Shown here piece by piece: positions 63,481 through 64,000 of a stretch of 64,000 nucleotides of DNA. The notes below the pieces were generated by a model that made no database searches, was not told the DNA's origin, and saw only the letters and a list, made by a program, of their open reading frames with translations. This stretch comes from Atopsyche davidsoni. Taxonomy: Eukaryota; Arthropoda; Insecta; Trichoptera; Hydrobiosidae. Both the position numbers and the translations under genes were made by a program. The DNA is taken from NCBI GenBank assembly GCA_022113835.1, contig JAILWY010000024.1, forward strand, positions 3,042,501-3,106,500, in the 5' to 3' direction. Position 1 is the stretch's first letter, and each line of letters begins with the position of its first letter.

Positions 63481-64000
63481 ATTATGTGCTGCAGGTTTTG
63501 GCGGCCGGTGTCTTGGGTGTTCAGCCGCGTCCGTTGGCTTGACCTCCGAGCTCCGGCCTCCAGGCCACGATGAGCTTTCTTCCCTGAATGCGGAGCTCAA
63601 ATCACCCGAGTGAATCGAATCTTGAATATGAAACGCCTTTATGCGAATTTATATGTTAGTAATAATTTCATTATGCCCAGTCTTTTATCTAGTTTAGCCA
63701 CTTTGTATATTTCTGCTGAGTTGCACGGGTGACATTATCGCTTGTGTATACTCTCTAAGATGATGATTGATTAACGTGTTTTTAATTTGTGTATATTAAT
63801 CGCTCAGGTATTCGACAATAAAAAATGTTGCAATAAAAACAAAGTACGCACAACTCTCGAGAAAGAAACTCGATCGTCATCTTGCAGTCTCCTTTTTAAT
63901 ATAATATTTGTACATGTTTTTACTGTACCATTTTATTGCTGAAATCCTGGGATGAATCGAGGCTTGTTTAAATTATAAATAAATAATAAAAAAATAATTT

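Overview
The window is nuclear DNA from an insect, most probably a lepidopteran. The reasons are strong A+T richness, short exons with GT-AG introns, arthropod-type TCAGT initiators, many small inverted-repeat transposons, and genes with clear animal orthologues (RpL8, Mpv17, Csp, Dzip1, an ABCC4-type transporter). Nothing bacterial, viral or organellar was seen. Exon boundaries were worked out by hand from splice signals and codon phase; no alignment could be run.

Layout. (1) 1-11.6 kb, minus strand: the 5' end of an ABCC (MRP4-like) transporter. The first coding exon is at 11007-11080 and the second at 1259-1501, separated by a 9.5-kb intron full of decayed mobile elements; the rest lies off the left edge. 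(2) 13.2-24.1 kb, plus strand: a complete ten-exon Dzip1/iguana gene (cilium and Hedgehog related), about 1248 codons, divergent from ABCC. A separate two-exon gene with nine C2H2 zinc fingers (16758-18238) lies on the same strand inside Dzip1 intron 2, beside a large tRNA-derived fold-back repeat. (3) 25.1-28.0 kb, minus strand: complete RpL8, four coding exons plus a short leader exon with a TOP-like start. (4) 29.4-30.7 kb, minus strand: complete two-exon Mpv17. (5) 33.0-33.6 kb, plus strand: Csp (cysteine string protein, DNAJC5) in one uninterrupted coding exon, with two open acceptor-flanked segments downstream that could be alternative ends.

(6) 34-57 kb is A+T-rich and gene-poor, but contains GC-richer open segments with splice signals at 43.3, 46.6, 50.4 and 51.5 kb. 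Three of these chain together in compatible codon phase, suggesting an unrecognised plus-strand gene with microexons. (7) 53-64 kb holds several putative plus-strand first exons (about 53.18, 57.37-57.66, 61.39, 62.32 and 63.35 kb), consistent with alternative promoters of one or more genes continuing off the right edge.

Mobile DNA includes a TIR/MITE family with four or five copies (1.05, 1.18, 4.77, 61.80, 63.13 kb), a decayed hAT element with a frameshifted transposase C-terminus (3.34-3.92 kb), other hAT-like ends, tRNA-derived sequences and an (AT)n microsatellite. The genes are not a functional pathway. Their order (ABCC < > Dzip1 > < RpL8, Mpv17 < > Csp) simply gives two divergent pairs and one convergent pair.
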